Origin: an uncultured Prevotella sp.
GTDB taxonomy: Bacteria; Bacteroidota; Bacteroidia; Bacteroidales; Bacteroidaceae
Direction of reading: 5' to 3'
DNA: 21,036 nt
Assembly: GCA_937895845.1 (NCBI GenBank)
Contig: CALBLK010000017.1
Location: forward strand, 1 to 21,036
The notes under the pieces are model-generated. The model was not told where the DNA came from. It was given only the letters and a program-made list of their open reading frames with translations, and searched no databases. Made by a program: the position numbers and the translations under genes. Below, one piece after another: positions 13,302-21,036 of the stretch (positions are counted from its first letter, which is position 1; every line of letters starts with the position of its first letter).

Positions 13302-15566
13302 TCACAGCTGGTCTGTCATCCGCGAGAGCGAGTCCTCCTCGCCCACCACCCAGATGATGTCGCCCTTCTGGAACTTGCGCTGCGGGTCAATGGGCGAAAG
13401 GTTTTCCTTGCCCTCCTCCAGGCCGATGACCATGCAGTTGTAGCGGCTGCGGATGCCACTCTCGGGCAGGGTCTTGCCCACAAAGGCGCTGTTGCCCGTT
13501 ATCACCATCTGGCGGAGCTTCATCTCGCGCTTCTCAATGTCGAGGTCGTCCGAGAACACGTCGTGCCCGAGCGCGGCGCTCAGCTGCGTGAGCTGTTCGT
13601 CACTGCCAATCACCTGGAGGCGGTCGCCGGGAAACAGCATCTGGCCGCCATCGGGAATGTTGATGCGCCGGCCGGCACGGAGAATGCTGCTCACATGAAT
13701 GCCGAAACGGTTGCGCAGGGCCAGCTGGGCAAGCGTGTGGCCGGCCCAGAGCGAGGCGGCGGGCACATCGACATCGGCAATATGGACATCGCGGTCAAGC
13801 AGGTGGCCCTCGTAGAGCGGCCGGCGGCGGCCGGCAACCTCGGCTTCGATGTCGCGCGAGCGGAGATTCTGGATGAACAGGCGCTCCAGGCGGATGCTGC
13901 TGTGCTTCAGCTGGCGCGAGAGCACCATGAGGATGACCAGGGCCAGGGCCATAGTGACAATGAGCGCATTGCTGAACCGGCTGAGGTAGTTGGCGATGTA
14001 GAAGATGAACATACAGGCAATGGCCACGCGCACAAGGATGGTGAACAGCAGGGGAAGGTGGTTGAGACGGCTCTCGGCCCACAGTGCCTGAAACTCGGGG
14101 CTGTGGTTCTTCTTCACCACCATGGCCCGCAGGAACGGCGAGATGAGCAGCACGGTGAGGATGCCGCAGATGGCGTTGGCCCACCAGTGGAGCTGCCAGC
14201 CGGGCAGCAGGTGGCGCACAAACGGCAGGAAGAAGGTGAACATGAGCATGATGACGGCAACCGAGAGGATGGAATAGACCACGGTGTTGCGCAGCATCTG
14301 GACCAGCAGCTGGTGCCAGTTGCCCGAGGCGCCCGCCGCCTGGGGGTGGCTGAGGGTGATGTGGTTGAGCGCCACAATCCACGCCTTGGGGAGATGGCGC
14401 TCCAAGAAGGCGTAGCAGGGGCCGGAGAACCGAATCATGTAGGGGGTGAGAAAGGTGGTGATGACCGACACGGCCACTACCACGGGATAGAGAAACTGGC
14501 TGACCACGCCGAGCGACAGGCCGAGCGAGGCGATGATAAAGGCAAACTCGCCTATCTGGGCCATGGAGAAGCCGCACCGCATGGCGGTTTTGAGCGACTG
14601 TCCGCTGAGCAGGTAGCCAAACGACCCCAGCACGGCCTGCCCCAAAAGGATGGTGAGCACAAGGCAGACGATGGGGATGGCGTAGGACACCAGCACCTGC
14701 GGGTCGACAAGCATGCCGACCGACACGAAGAAGATGGCGCCAAAGAGGTTTTTCACCGGCTCAACGAGGCGGATGATCTTGTCGGCCTCAACGGTCTCGG
14801 CAAGGATGCTGCCCATCACGAAGGCGCCGAAGGCGCTGCTGAAGCCGACCTTGGTCGAGATGACGGCCATCAGGCAGCACAGGCCCAGGCTGACCACCAG
14901 CAGCACCTCGTCGGTAATGAGGTGGCGCACGCGGCGCAGGAAGGCCGGGACGAGGAAGATGCCCACAACAAACCACAGGATGAGGAAGAAGCCGATGCGG
15001 AGCACGCTCTCCAGCATCTGGCCGCCGTCGGGGCTGCTGCCACGGGCCACGGCAGACAGCATGACCATCATCACGATGGCAAGCACATCCTCAAGGATGA
15101 GCACGCTCATCACCAGCGAGGCGAAACGCTGCTGGCGAAGCCCCATGTCGCCGAAGGCCTTGTAGATGATGGTGGTGGAGCTCATGGCCAGCATGCCGGC
15201 CAGGAAGATGCAGTCCATCCGCGACCAGCCGAAGAGGTGGCCCACAGTGACACCAAGCATCATCATGCAGAAGATGATGGTACAGGCGGCGATGACCGGC
15301 GCGGCCCCCATGCGGACTATCTTCTTGAAAGAGAAGTCAAGCCCAAGGGAGAAGAGCAGGAAGATGACACCGATGTCGGCCCAGGTCTGCACGTCGGCCC
15401 TGTCGACCACCGACATGAGGTAGGGCATGTGGGGACTGACCAGAAAGCCGGCCACGATATAGCCTAACACTAACGGCTGCTTGAGCCGACGGAACAGCAG
15501 GGTCACGATTCCGGCAACCACCAGAATCAGGGCGAGGTCTTTGACCAACTCGGGAAGTTCGGACAT
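13302..15566 (-). CDS. CPA2-family monovalent cation/proton antiporter with two TrkA-C domains
   Basis: The 754-residue protein begins with a CPA2 (KefB-like) membrane domain of about 380 residues. Conserved pieces include PLVLGYIVAGFLVSP at 31-45, IFLLFSLGLDFSF at 68-80, SSTTIIYKAFGD at 129-140 and the LEDVLAI motif at 158-164. A linker with further membrane segments spans about 425-550. Two regulatory TrkA-C (RCK_C) domains follow at about 595-670 and 683-754, but there is no nucleotide-binding RCK_N domain. It should exchange K+ or Na+ for protons across the inner membrane. It begins 12 bases after the lptD-like stop, so it is probably cotranscribed, and it ends in the convergent gap with pepT. 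The exact ion is not deducible. Confidence 0.9.
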   Translation of the reverse strand: MSELPELVKDLALILVVAGIVTLLFRRLKQPLVLGYIVAGFLVSPHMPYLMSVVDRADVQTWADIGVIFLLFSLGLDFSFKKIVRMGAAPVIAACTIIFCMMMLGVTVGHLFGWSRMDCIFLAGMLAMSSTTIIYKAFGDMGLRQQRFASLVMSVLILEDVLAIVMMVMLSAVARGSSPDGGQMLESVLRIGFFLILWFVVGIFLVPAFLRRVRHLITDEVLLVVSLGLCCLMAVISTKVGFSSAFGAFVMGSILAETVEADKIIRLVEPVKNLFGAIFFVSVGMLVDPQVLVSYAIPIVCLVLTILLGQAVLGSFGYLLSGQSLKTAMRCGFSMAQIGEFAFIIASLGLSLGVVSQFLYPVVVAVSVITTFLTPYMIRFSGPCYAFLERHLPKAWIVALNHITLSHPQAAGASGNWHQLLVQMLRNTVVYSILSVAVIMLMFTFFLPFVRHLLPGWQLHWWANAICGILTVLLISPFLRAMVVKKNHSPEFQALWAESRLNHLPLLFTILVRVAIACMFIFYIANYLSRFSNALIVTMALALVILMVLSRQLKHSSIRLERLFIQNLRSRDIEAEVAGRRRPLYEGHLLDRDVHIADVDVPAASLWAGHTLAQLALRNRFGIHVSSILRAGRRINIPDGGQMLFPGDRLQVIGSDEQLTQLSAALGHDVFSDDLDIEKREMKLRQMVITGNSAFVGKTLPESGIRSRYNCMVIGLEEGKENLSPIDPQRKFQKGDIIWVVGEEDSLSRMTDQL

Positions 15567-15578
15567 AGGGCGTACTGA

Positions 15579-18494
15579 TTAGTACCACTGCACGGCGTTG
15601 CTATAACTGCTTCGCTTGTCGTATTTCAATGCGTCGGTCAGGGTGGCCGCGTTGCAGCGGAAAGAGAAATTATAGCTGGTATAGGGCGAGAGCACCACCG
15701 AGCACGACATGTTGAAGCAATGGAGGTCGCGCCCAAGCGAGGCTGTCGTCATGGAAATCTTCCTGTTCTCAAAGTCATAGCCCGAGGAGAAGCTGATGTT
15801 CCACCCGTCGCTGATGCGCACGTTGCCGCTGAAGTTGAGCGTCTGGGTGAACTTGTAGGGATAGGTCATGCTGCTGTAGTTGAACTTGCCGCCGGTGTTC
15901 TCGCGCATGGTGATGCCATAGCCGAAGCTGAGCGACCAGGGTATGCTGAAGGTCAGGTAGCCGTCATCGTCGGTCTCGGCCTTGCCGGCATTCTCCTTGC
16001 GGGCGCCGCGCCGGCCATTCTTCATGGTGTCGTCCTCGTTGGTCTCGCGCTCATACTCGTCGTCCTCGCTGCCGGTGTCATTGGCACCGCTGTCGCTGTG
16101 CTTCGCCGGACGCTCGCCGCGGAGCCACCTGATGAAGTTCATCACCTTGCCGTTGTCCAGCGTGTAGGACAGGTTTTGCGACATGCCCTGGAAACGGCCG
16201 AACTTGCCCTGGCTGTAGCGGGTGACATGGTCGCTCACGCGCGGGTTGCCATTCTCGTCGAGCTCGTAGGCGTAGGTGGCGAAGGTGGCGTTGATGTTGA
16301 GGGTGTAGCTCTTGGAGAGCTTCAGGCGCAGACGGGTGTTGAGGTCGCTCCAGGGGCGGATGTCAGAGGCGAAGTTGTAGGACATGCTGGCGCCCAGCTC
16401 GTCAATGAGGCTGACTTTCTTGAGCGAGTCGCCGGCCGTGCGCCACTTCATCTCCACATTGTTCGAGATGTCCACCGACATGCTGCCGGTCTTGCCCCTG
16501 CCCGGCACGCCGAAAAGGCCGTTGGAATAGGGCGAGTATTGCACCAGCGACACGTTGCCATTGGCATCGGTCTTCTGGTAGGTGTCATAATAGCCGTAGC
16601 GGCTGGCGCTGAAATCAGGCGCGTAGCTGAAGCTCACCTGCGGGGTGAAGACGTGGCGGATGGCCACTATCCTGTCGCCAAAGAGCTTGCGCCAGGGCAC
16701 ATACATGCCGTAGAGCTTGGTCGAGGCGCTCACGCTGAGGTTCCAGTTGTAGATGTTGTAAAAGCCGTCGATGGTGTCGGTGACCTCGCGCTGGTTCGCC
16801 TCGTCCCACGAGCGGTTCACCTTGTTGGTGTACATACGGTCGGTAAAGTTGAACGAGGGATTGATGTTCAGGTAGTTGAACAGGGTGAAGTTGCCGCTTA
16901 TGGGGATGCTGTGCTGCATGCCGTTGCGCCAGTCGCGCGACAGGCTGGAGTGCAAGAGCTTGTCCTCCTTGGTGCTGATGGAGTTGCTCAGGTGCCCGGT
17001 GTAGCTCATGGAGATTTTCTCGTACCACCGTTCCTTGCCCACCATGCTCTTGCGCTTGAACGGATAGAAGCGGCTGATGGAGATGTTGAGGTCGGGCAGG
17101 GTCAGGGCAATGGTCGAGTCGCGCATGTTCTGGTTGAGGTTCATCGTGGTGCTCAGGGTCATGCCGATGCTGGAGAAGGTGTTGCTCATGCTCACTGACG
17201 AAGTCCTGGTGCTCTGCGTGTAGCTCTGGGGGTTGTACATGCTTGTCAGGTTGTTGCGCTCATAGCTGCTGGTGGCAAAGTTGACACTGGCGGATATGTT
17301 GCGGTAGGGGTTGGCCTTGGTGTCCTGGCGGTGGCTCCACTGGATCTTGAAACTGGTCTGCTTGGCGTAGTCGGGCATGTTCTTCTCGCCGTTGATGGTG
17401 TTCTGGTAACTGGCGAAGAAGCTGCCGCTGTACTTGTAACGGGTGCGGTAGTTGGACGCAGCGGACAGTCCCCACGAGCCCTTGGTGTAGATTTCGCCAA
17501 TCAGCTTGAGATCCATCTTGTCGCTAAGGGCAAAATAGTAGCCGCCGTCGCGCAGGTAGAAGCCGCGCTCGGTCTCGTCGCCATAGGTGGGCATGATGAA
17601 ACCGCTGCTGTAACTCTTGGAGAAGGGAAAGAAGCCGTAGGGGATGGCGAAGGGCAGGGGAACGTCGGCCACCACGAGATAGGACGGCCCGAACACCACG
17701 TCCTTGCCGGGACGCACCTTGGCCCTTGACATGGCAATGTAGAAATCGGGATGGGCGCGGTCGCAGGTGGTGTAGCGTCCATGCTGCAGGAACAGCTCGC
17801 CGTTGGAATTTCGCTTGGACAGCTCGCTTGACAGGTAGCCGTCCTGCTGCTGGGTGTAGACGTATTGGATGAAGCCCTTCTTGGTCTTGAAGTTAAAGGC
17901 CATGGTGTCACTCTCGTAGGTGTCGCTGCCCATCTTGACCACCGGCGTGCCAAACTTCTGACCGAGGGAGTCGGCCGACCCGGTGGCGTGGACCAGGCTG
18001 CTGTCAAGGCACATGTAGATTTTGTCGCTCTTCAGGTCCATGTCCTCGTAAGTCACGTGGGAGTCGCCGTAAAGGTGGGCCAGTCCGGTGCCGGCCTCGT
18101 AGGTGAGCGAGTCGTTGGCCGAATAGGTCACCGGCGCGTCAATGCCGTTTTTGCGCTTGCGGTTGGCGCTGTCGAGGGCCAGGGAGTCGTCAATGGCTTT
18201 GTTGTGATGATAGATGGCCAGCTGCAAGGAGTCCATCTTGGTGGTGTCGGGTCCCTGCGGCAGGGCTGGGGCGGACAGGGAGTCTGGCAGAGCGGCGCCG
18301 GCCTTGACAGCGTGCAAGTCAGCGCTGTCGGGCGGCACGCTGTGGCCCTTGCGTGCGAGGGAGTCGCCCTTGTGTGTGAGAGAATCGTCCACTGCCTCAC
18401 CCCCCAACTGCTTTCTGACAAGCGCAGAAGGCACCGCCGCCGTCACGAAAGCGAGGACGAAAAGCATTAAAAACAGCAATGTATTTTTTCTCAC
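15579..18494 (-). CDS. LptD-like LPS-assembly outer-membrane protein
   Basis: From the chosen start the protein has 971 residues. A signal peptide (basic RKN, then LLFLMLFVLAFVTAAV) leads into an OstA/LptD N-terminal domain (YSANDSLTYEAGTGLAHLYG, VTYEDMDLKSDKIYMCL). After it comes a long beta-barrel region rich in alternating aromatic and polar residues that ends near QWY. LptD inserts lipopolysaccharide into the outer leaflet of the outer membrane. An acidic low-complexity stretch (SGANDTGSEDDEYERE) sits late in the barrel, probably an external loop. The frame is open to a GTG at 18551, but a TAnnTTTG promoter box at 18500-18507 lies inside that extension. I therefore prefer GTG at 18494 (near leaderless) or, less likely, ATG at 18467. 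The antiporter gene follows after 12 bases. Confidence 0.85.
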   Translation of the reverse strand: MRKNTLLFLMLFVLAFVTAAVPSALVRKQLGGEAVDDSLTHKGDSLARKGHSVPPDSADLHAVKAGAALPDSLSAPALPQGPDTTKMDSLQLAIYHHNKAIDDSLALDSANRKRKNGIDAPVTYSANDSLTYEAGTGLAHLYGDSHVTYEDMDLKSDKIYMCLDSSLVHATGSADSLGQKFGTPVVKMGSDTYESDTMAFNFKTKKGFIQYVYTQQQDGYLSSELSKRNSNGELFLQHGRYTTCDRAHPDFYIAMSRAKVRPGKDVVFGPSYLVVADVPLPFAIPYGFFPFSKSYSSGFIMPTYGDETERGFYLRDGGYYFALSDKMDLKLIGEIYTKGSWGLSAASNYRTRYKYSGSFFASYQNTINGEKNMPDYAKQTSFKIQWSHRQDTKANPYRNISASVNFATSSYERNNLTSMYNPQSYTQSTRTSSVSMSNTFSSIGMTLSTTMNLNQNMRDSTIALTLPDLNISISRFYPFKRKSMVGKERWYEKISMSYTGHLSNSISTKEDKLLHSSLSRDWRNGMQHSIPISGNFTLFNYLNINPSFNFTDRMYTNKVNRSWDEANQREVTDTIDGFYNIYNWNLSVSASTKLYGMYVPWRKLFGDRIVAIRHVFTPQVSFSYAPDFSASRYGYYDTYQKTDANGNVSLVQYSPYSNGLFGVPGRGKTGSMSVDISNNVEMKWRTAGDSLKKVSLIDELGASMSYNFASDIRPWSDLNTRLRLKLSKSYTLNINATFATYAYELDENGNPRVSDHVTRYSQGKFGRFQGMSQNLSYTLDNGKVMNFIRWLRGERPAKHSDSGANDTGSEDDEYERETNEDDTMKNGRRGARKENAGKAETDDDGYLTFSIPWSLSFGYGITMRENTGGKFNYSSMTYPYKFTQTLNFSGNVRISDGWNISFSSGYDFENRKISMTTASLGRDLHCFNMSCSVVLSPYTSYNFSFRCNAATLTDALKYDKRSSYSNAVQWY

Positions 18495-18499
18495 GGCTG

Positions 18500-18507
18500 C
18501 AAAATTA
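18500..18507 (-). promoter_or_regulatory. Putative promoter -7 box of the lptD-like gene
   Basis: On the minus strand the sequence reads TAATTTTG followed by CA, a full match to TAnnTTTG. No clear -33 TTTG is seen. It lies in the 84-base gap after the HD-domain gene, so the lptD-like gene and the antiporter may be transcribed separately from the upstream pair. Confidence 0.55.
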
Positions 18508-18578
18508 CGGATAAAACGGCTAATAACAGGTGGCTTTCGATTATTTAACACTAACGCGATCCCCTGGCTGCGTGGGGG

Positions 18579-19115
18579 TTATTCGAACATTGAGGCCCAC
18601 TGGCGAAAGCGCGCCTCGCCGTCATTGCCAAACTTCAGCAGGCTGGCGGCCGCCTGTTCGACCGTGCGGACACGGTCGGGATGGGACTTGGAGAAAAACT
18701 TGTCGGCGTAACAGATGATTTTCTCCTCGATGGTTTCGGGCAGAAAATCGCGGTGTGGCAGGGGAAGCTGCTGCCGCTCGATGTCGGCCTTGGTAATGCC
18801 GCTGCCTGTGTGGCGCTCGCAAACCCGGGCGTGGCGCTCATACCCAGCCTTGCGCAACAGGCCGGCGCCCAGAATGCCATGACAGATATAGGGGTGGGTG
18901 CCGTGGCAGTAGATGCGCGGAGCGTCGGTCAGAAAGATACCGATGTCATGGAGCATGGCTCCCTCTTTGACAAACTGTGCGTCGGCACCCAACTCGGGAT
19001 GCCGGCGCACAATGGAGAGTGCCCTTTCGGCAACGTCTCTGCTGTGCCTGAGAAGCAGGCGGCGCAGCTTGTTGTCCTCGGGGTAATACTGGTCTAATAT
19101 CGCTTGATAGTCCAT
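18579..19115 (-). CDS. HD-domain (HDIG-type) phosphohydrolase
   Basis: The 178-residue protein carries the HD superfamily metal site: H24 in LLLRHSRDV, H56-D57 in GAMLHDIGI, H95 and H102 in RHARVCERHTG, and D138 in CYADKFFSK. The HDIG spelling of the core motif marks the HDIG subfamily, whose members hydrolyse phosphoester bonds, often in nucleotides. No other domain or membrane segment is present, so it is probably a cytoplasmic hydrolase of unknown substrate. The gene starts 5 bases after the carboxyltransferase stop, suggesting cotranscription, and ends 84 bases before the lptD-like start. Confidence 0.85.
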   Translation of the reverse strand: MDYQAILDQYYPEDNKLRRLLLRHSRDVAERALSIVRRHPELGADAQFVKEGAMLHDIGIFLTDAPRIYCHGTHPYICHGILGAGLLRKAGYERHARVCERHTGSGITKADIERQQLPLPHRDFLPETIEEKIICYADKFFSKSHPDRVRTVEQAAASLLKFGNDGEARFRQWASMFE

Positions 19116-19120
19116 GACAT

Positions 19121-20893
19121 TCAGGCTTCACGCTCAATCCAGCCAAGGTTGTCGCCACGGCGCACCTTGGATCCCTGCCTGGCTGCCACCTCGACAAGCT
19201 TGCCGCCCAGCGCAGCCTTGATGGGCACAATCTCGCCCCAGGGGGCCTGGATGTAGCAGAAGGTGTCGCCCTCCTTGTACACCTGGCCGACAAAAGGCTC
19301 GAGGCAGGGGGCGCACTCGCCCTCGCCACTGAACTGGTAGTAAACCTGTCCGGCAACAGGGGCGGTAATGGCGTCGGCCTTGGCGTGCTTGAACGCTGAG
19401 AGCTGCTCGGGCGTGAGCTGGCTGCCCAGTCTGGCATCCTTAGCCTTCTGGAGGTCGGCCAGGAAGTTCTTCTTGGCCTGCCCGCTCTTGTAGTTGCGGT
19501 ACTGCTCGGGGTGCATGGCCAGCTCAAAGAGCTCTTCGTCATCCTTTCCGCAATCCCAGTGGTTCTCGGCCATCTCCTTGCGGAAACCGTCAAGGGCATT
19601 GGACAGCAGCGTGTGGGGGTCGACATCGGTAAACTCGCGGCCCTGCTTCTTGGCCAGCTCAACCAGCACGGGGTCAATCTTGCCGGGCACCTTGCCACTC
19701 TTGCCCAGAATCATGCCCCACATGGAGTCGTCCATCATCACGAAGCGGCCCTTGCCCTGCTCAAGGGTGAGAAGGTTCATCAAGGCTATGTTCTTGACAT
19801 ACTGCGAGAACGGGGTTACCAGTGGAGGATAGCCGACACGCGGCCACACATAGGCCACCTCGTCGAACAGCTTGACAAGCATGTCGTCAATGTTCAGCTC
19901 GGGCTCGCCCTTCTTCACCCTGAGCTTGTTAATCACGGCGTGAATGCCGCCGAGGTCGCTCATCATCGACCCCATCATGCCGCCGGGCAGACCGCAGCCG
20001 AGCAGCAGGGAGGACATGAGCCTGTTCTGGGGGTTGATAAAGTAGCCCAGCCACTCGTCGATAAACTCCTGGGTGAGGGAGCGGGCGCGCATATAGGCGG
20101 CCATGTTGATGTCGGCTACCTCGAAGCCCTCGTGCCGCAGCATGCTCTGGACTGAGATGATGTCGGGGTGAACCTTGCCCCAAGCCAGCGGCTCGATGGC
20201 GGTGTCGATGATGTCGGCGCCATTGTTGCACACCTCAAGGATGCTGGCCATGGACAGGCCGGGGCCCGAGTGGCCGTGGTACTGCACGATGATGTCGGGG
20301 TGCTTGGTCTTGATGGCCTTGGTCAAGGCGCCAAGCATGGCGGGCTGGCCGATGCCGGCCATGTCCTTGAGACATATCTCGGGGGTTCCGGCGTCAATCA
20401 GCCGGTCTGCGATGGCACTGTAATACTCAACCGTGTGTATGGGGGAGTTGGTGATGCAAAGGGTTGCCTGCGGGGTCATGCCGGCCTCGGCCGCCCACTT
20501 GATGCTGGGGATGATGTTACGCACATCGTTCAGACCGCAGAAGATGCGGGGAATGTCAACACCCTGGGCGTGCTTCACGCGGTACATCATCTGGCGCACA
20601 TCGTCGGGCACGGGGTACATACGCAGGGCGTTGAGACCCCGGTCGAGCATGTGGGTCTTGATGCCCACCTCGTTGAATGGCTTGCAGAAGGCGCGGACAG
20701 CATCGTTGGGGTTCTCTCCGGCCAGGAGGTTTACTTGTTCAAATGCACCGCCGTTGGTTTCCACACGCGAGAAACATCCCATGTCAATGATGGCCGGAGC
20801 GATGCGCTCCAGCTGGTCCTTGCGTGGCTGAAATTTCCCTGAGGACTGCCACATGTCCCGGTAAACGAGACTGAACTGGATTTTCTTTTTCAT
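19121..20893 (-). CDS. Carboxyltransferase related to oxaloacetate decarboxylase alpha / pyruvate carboxylase subunit B, with a biotinyl-like domain lacking the lysine
   Basis: From ATG at 20893 the protein has 590 residues. The TIM-barrel carboxyltransferase domain (about 5-290) shows D13 in YRDMWQS, the carboxylated lysine K176 in CLKDMAGIG, and the metal ligands H206 and H208 in YHGHSGPG. A PYC/OadA conserved domain follows. Residues of about 515-590 form a biotinyl-like domain, but where the family has AMKM this protein reads QAPWGEIVPIKA, with no biotinylatable lysine. The family moves CO2 between a biotin carrier and pyruvate or oxaloacetate. If active, this subunit needs a separate biotin carrier. 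An upstream TTG at 20929 would lie inside the promoter box and was rejected. It heads the leftward group. Confidence 0.88.
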   Translation of the reverse strand: MKKKIQFSLVYRDMWQSSGKFQPRKDQLERIAPAIIDMGCFSRVETNGGAFEQVNLLAGENPNDAVRAFCKPFNEVGIKTHMLDRGLNALRMYPVPDDVRQMMYRVKHAQGVDIPRIFCGLNDVRNIIPSIKWAAEAGMTPQATLCITNSPIHTVEYYSAIADRLIDAGTPEICLKDMAGIGQPAMLGALTKAIKTKHPDIIVQYHGHSGPGLSMASILEVCNNGADIIDTAIEPLAWGKVHPDIISVQSMLRHEGFEVADINMAAYMRARSLTQEFIDEWLGYFINPQNRLMSSLLLGCGLPGGMMGSMMSDLGGIHAVINKLRVKKGEPELNIDDMLVKLFDEVAYVWPRVGYPPLVTPFSQYVKNIALMNLLTLEQGKGRFVMMDDSMWGMILGKSGKVPGKIDPVLVELAKKQGREFTDVDPHTLLSNALDGFRKEMAENHWDCGKDDEELFELAMHPEQYRNYKSGQAKKNFLADLQKAKDARLGSQLTPEQLSAFKHAKADAITAPVAGQVYYQFSGEGECAPCLEPFVGQVYKEGDTFCYIQAPWGEIVPIKAALGGKLVEVAARQGSKVRRGDNLGWIEREA

Positions 20894-20926
20894 TACCGAA
20901 TGTGTTGATTGTGTCTGTTTGGTGTG

Positions 20927-20934
20927 CAAAAGTA
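20927..20934 (-). promoter_or_regulatory. Promoter -7 box of the carboxyltransferase gene
   Basis: The minus strand reads TACTTTTG, a full match to TAnnTTTG, about 33 bases before the ATG. The -33 region has no clear TTTG. The predicted transcript would carry a leader of about 25 bases. Confidence 0.6.
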
Positions 20935-20978
20935 ATCAAAATAAGTGATTGGCGGCGCGTTTATATGGAATTTTTCAC

Positions 20979-20986
20979 TACCTTTG
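20979..20986 (+). promoter_or_regulatory. Divergent promoter -7 box for a gene beyond the right edge
   Basis: TACCTTTG followed by CA is a full match to the Bacteroidota -7 box, and it is preceded by an AT-rich run typical of such promoters. No reading frame begins before the window ends, so the gene it serves is outside. Its transcript would start just before the hairpin element at 21006. Confidence 0.6.
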
Positions 20987-21005
20987 CATAAGTCAGGCGG
21001 CACTC

Positions 21006-21036
21006 GGCAGTGCGAAAACAAGCTTTCACTGCACTC
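21006..21036. repeat. 31-base hairpin element, copy 2 (may continue past the edge)
   Basis: GCAGTG (21007-21012) pairs with CACTGC (21027-21032), and AAA with TTT just inside after a small bulge. The element follows the divergent promoter, so it would be in the 5' leader of the gene to the right. It aligns ungapped with 10402-10432, and its stem differs by paired, compensating changes. Confidence 0.55.

Noticed and set aside
13107..15467. A 786-codon plus-strand frame opposite the antiporter gene
   Set aside because: It is His/Glu/Asp/Ala-rich low-complexity sequence, typical of the antisense of a GC-rich membrane-protein gene, whereas the minus strand encodes a clear CPA2 antiporter.
15720..17198. 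A 492-codon plus-strand frame opposite the lptD-like gene
   Set aside because: The composition (Val/Ala/Gly/His/Glu-rich, no domain) is that of an antisense shadow; the minus strand has a signal peptide and LptD features.

Overview
The window looks like a Bacteroidales chromosome segment, possibly from the Prevotellaceae; the exact genus cannot be read from the sequence. The evidence is promoter boxes of the Bacteroidota form TAnnTTTG, an UpxY-type NusG paralogue heading a polysaccharide operon, a Bacteroides-style tyrosine recombinase, and an LptD/HD-domain/carboxyltransferase gene group.

Positions 1-10182 (all minus strand, visibly AT-rich) are a capsular or surface polysaccharide operon. 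In transcription order it holds an UpxY antiterminator, a Wzx flippase, an iron-sulfur/F420-hydrogenase-beta-like protein, a Wzy-type polymerase, a polysaccharide pyruvyl transferase, a GT2 glycosyltransferase, a second F420-beta-like protein, a second pyruvyl transferase and a GT4 glycosyltransferase cut by the window edge. Most genes overlap by a few bases or are separated by 2-19 bases. The one exception is a 158-base gap before GT4.

Positions 10183-10730 hold no convincing gene but carry the main regulatory signal. Two 29-bp inverted repeats (10481-10509 and 10657-10685) flank a 147-bp segment with a TAnnTTTG box close to its right end. This has the layout of a phase-variable invertible promoter. 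A tyrosine recombinase lies immediately to the right (10731-11684). As assembled, the promoter points right, away from the capsule operon and into the recombinase gene antisense, so this molecule appears to be in the OFF state. Inversion would place the promoter at the left repeat, driving a roughly 330-nt structured leader and then upxY.

Positions 11694-21036 are GC-rich core genome. pepT runs rightward from a good TTTG-N20-TAATTTTG promoter and ends in a strong hairpin terminator. Converging on it from the right are four minus-strand genes: a carboxyltransferase related to oxaloacetate decarboxylase alpha/pyruvate carboxylase B, an HD-domain hydrolase, an LptD-like outer-membrane protein, and a CPA2 cation/proton antiporter with two TrkA-C domains. 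A REP-like hairpin repeat fills the convergent gap. The right edge carries a divergent promoter for a gene outside the window, and a hairpin element whose fold, with compensatory stem changes, recurs in the upxY leader.

Other points of interest are a 59-bp near-perfect palindrome inside one F420-beta-like gene, with a third partial copy next to it; the paired pyruvyl transferase and F420-beta-like genes; the lack of a visible upxZ; and a biotinyl-like domain that has lost its biotin lysine.
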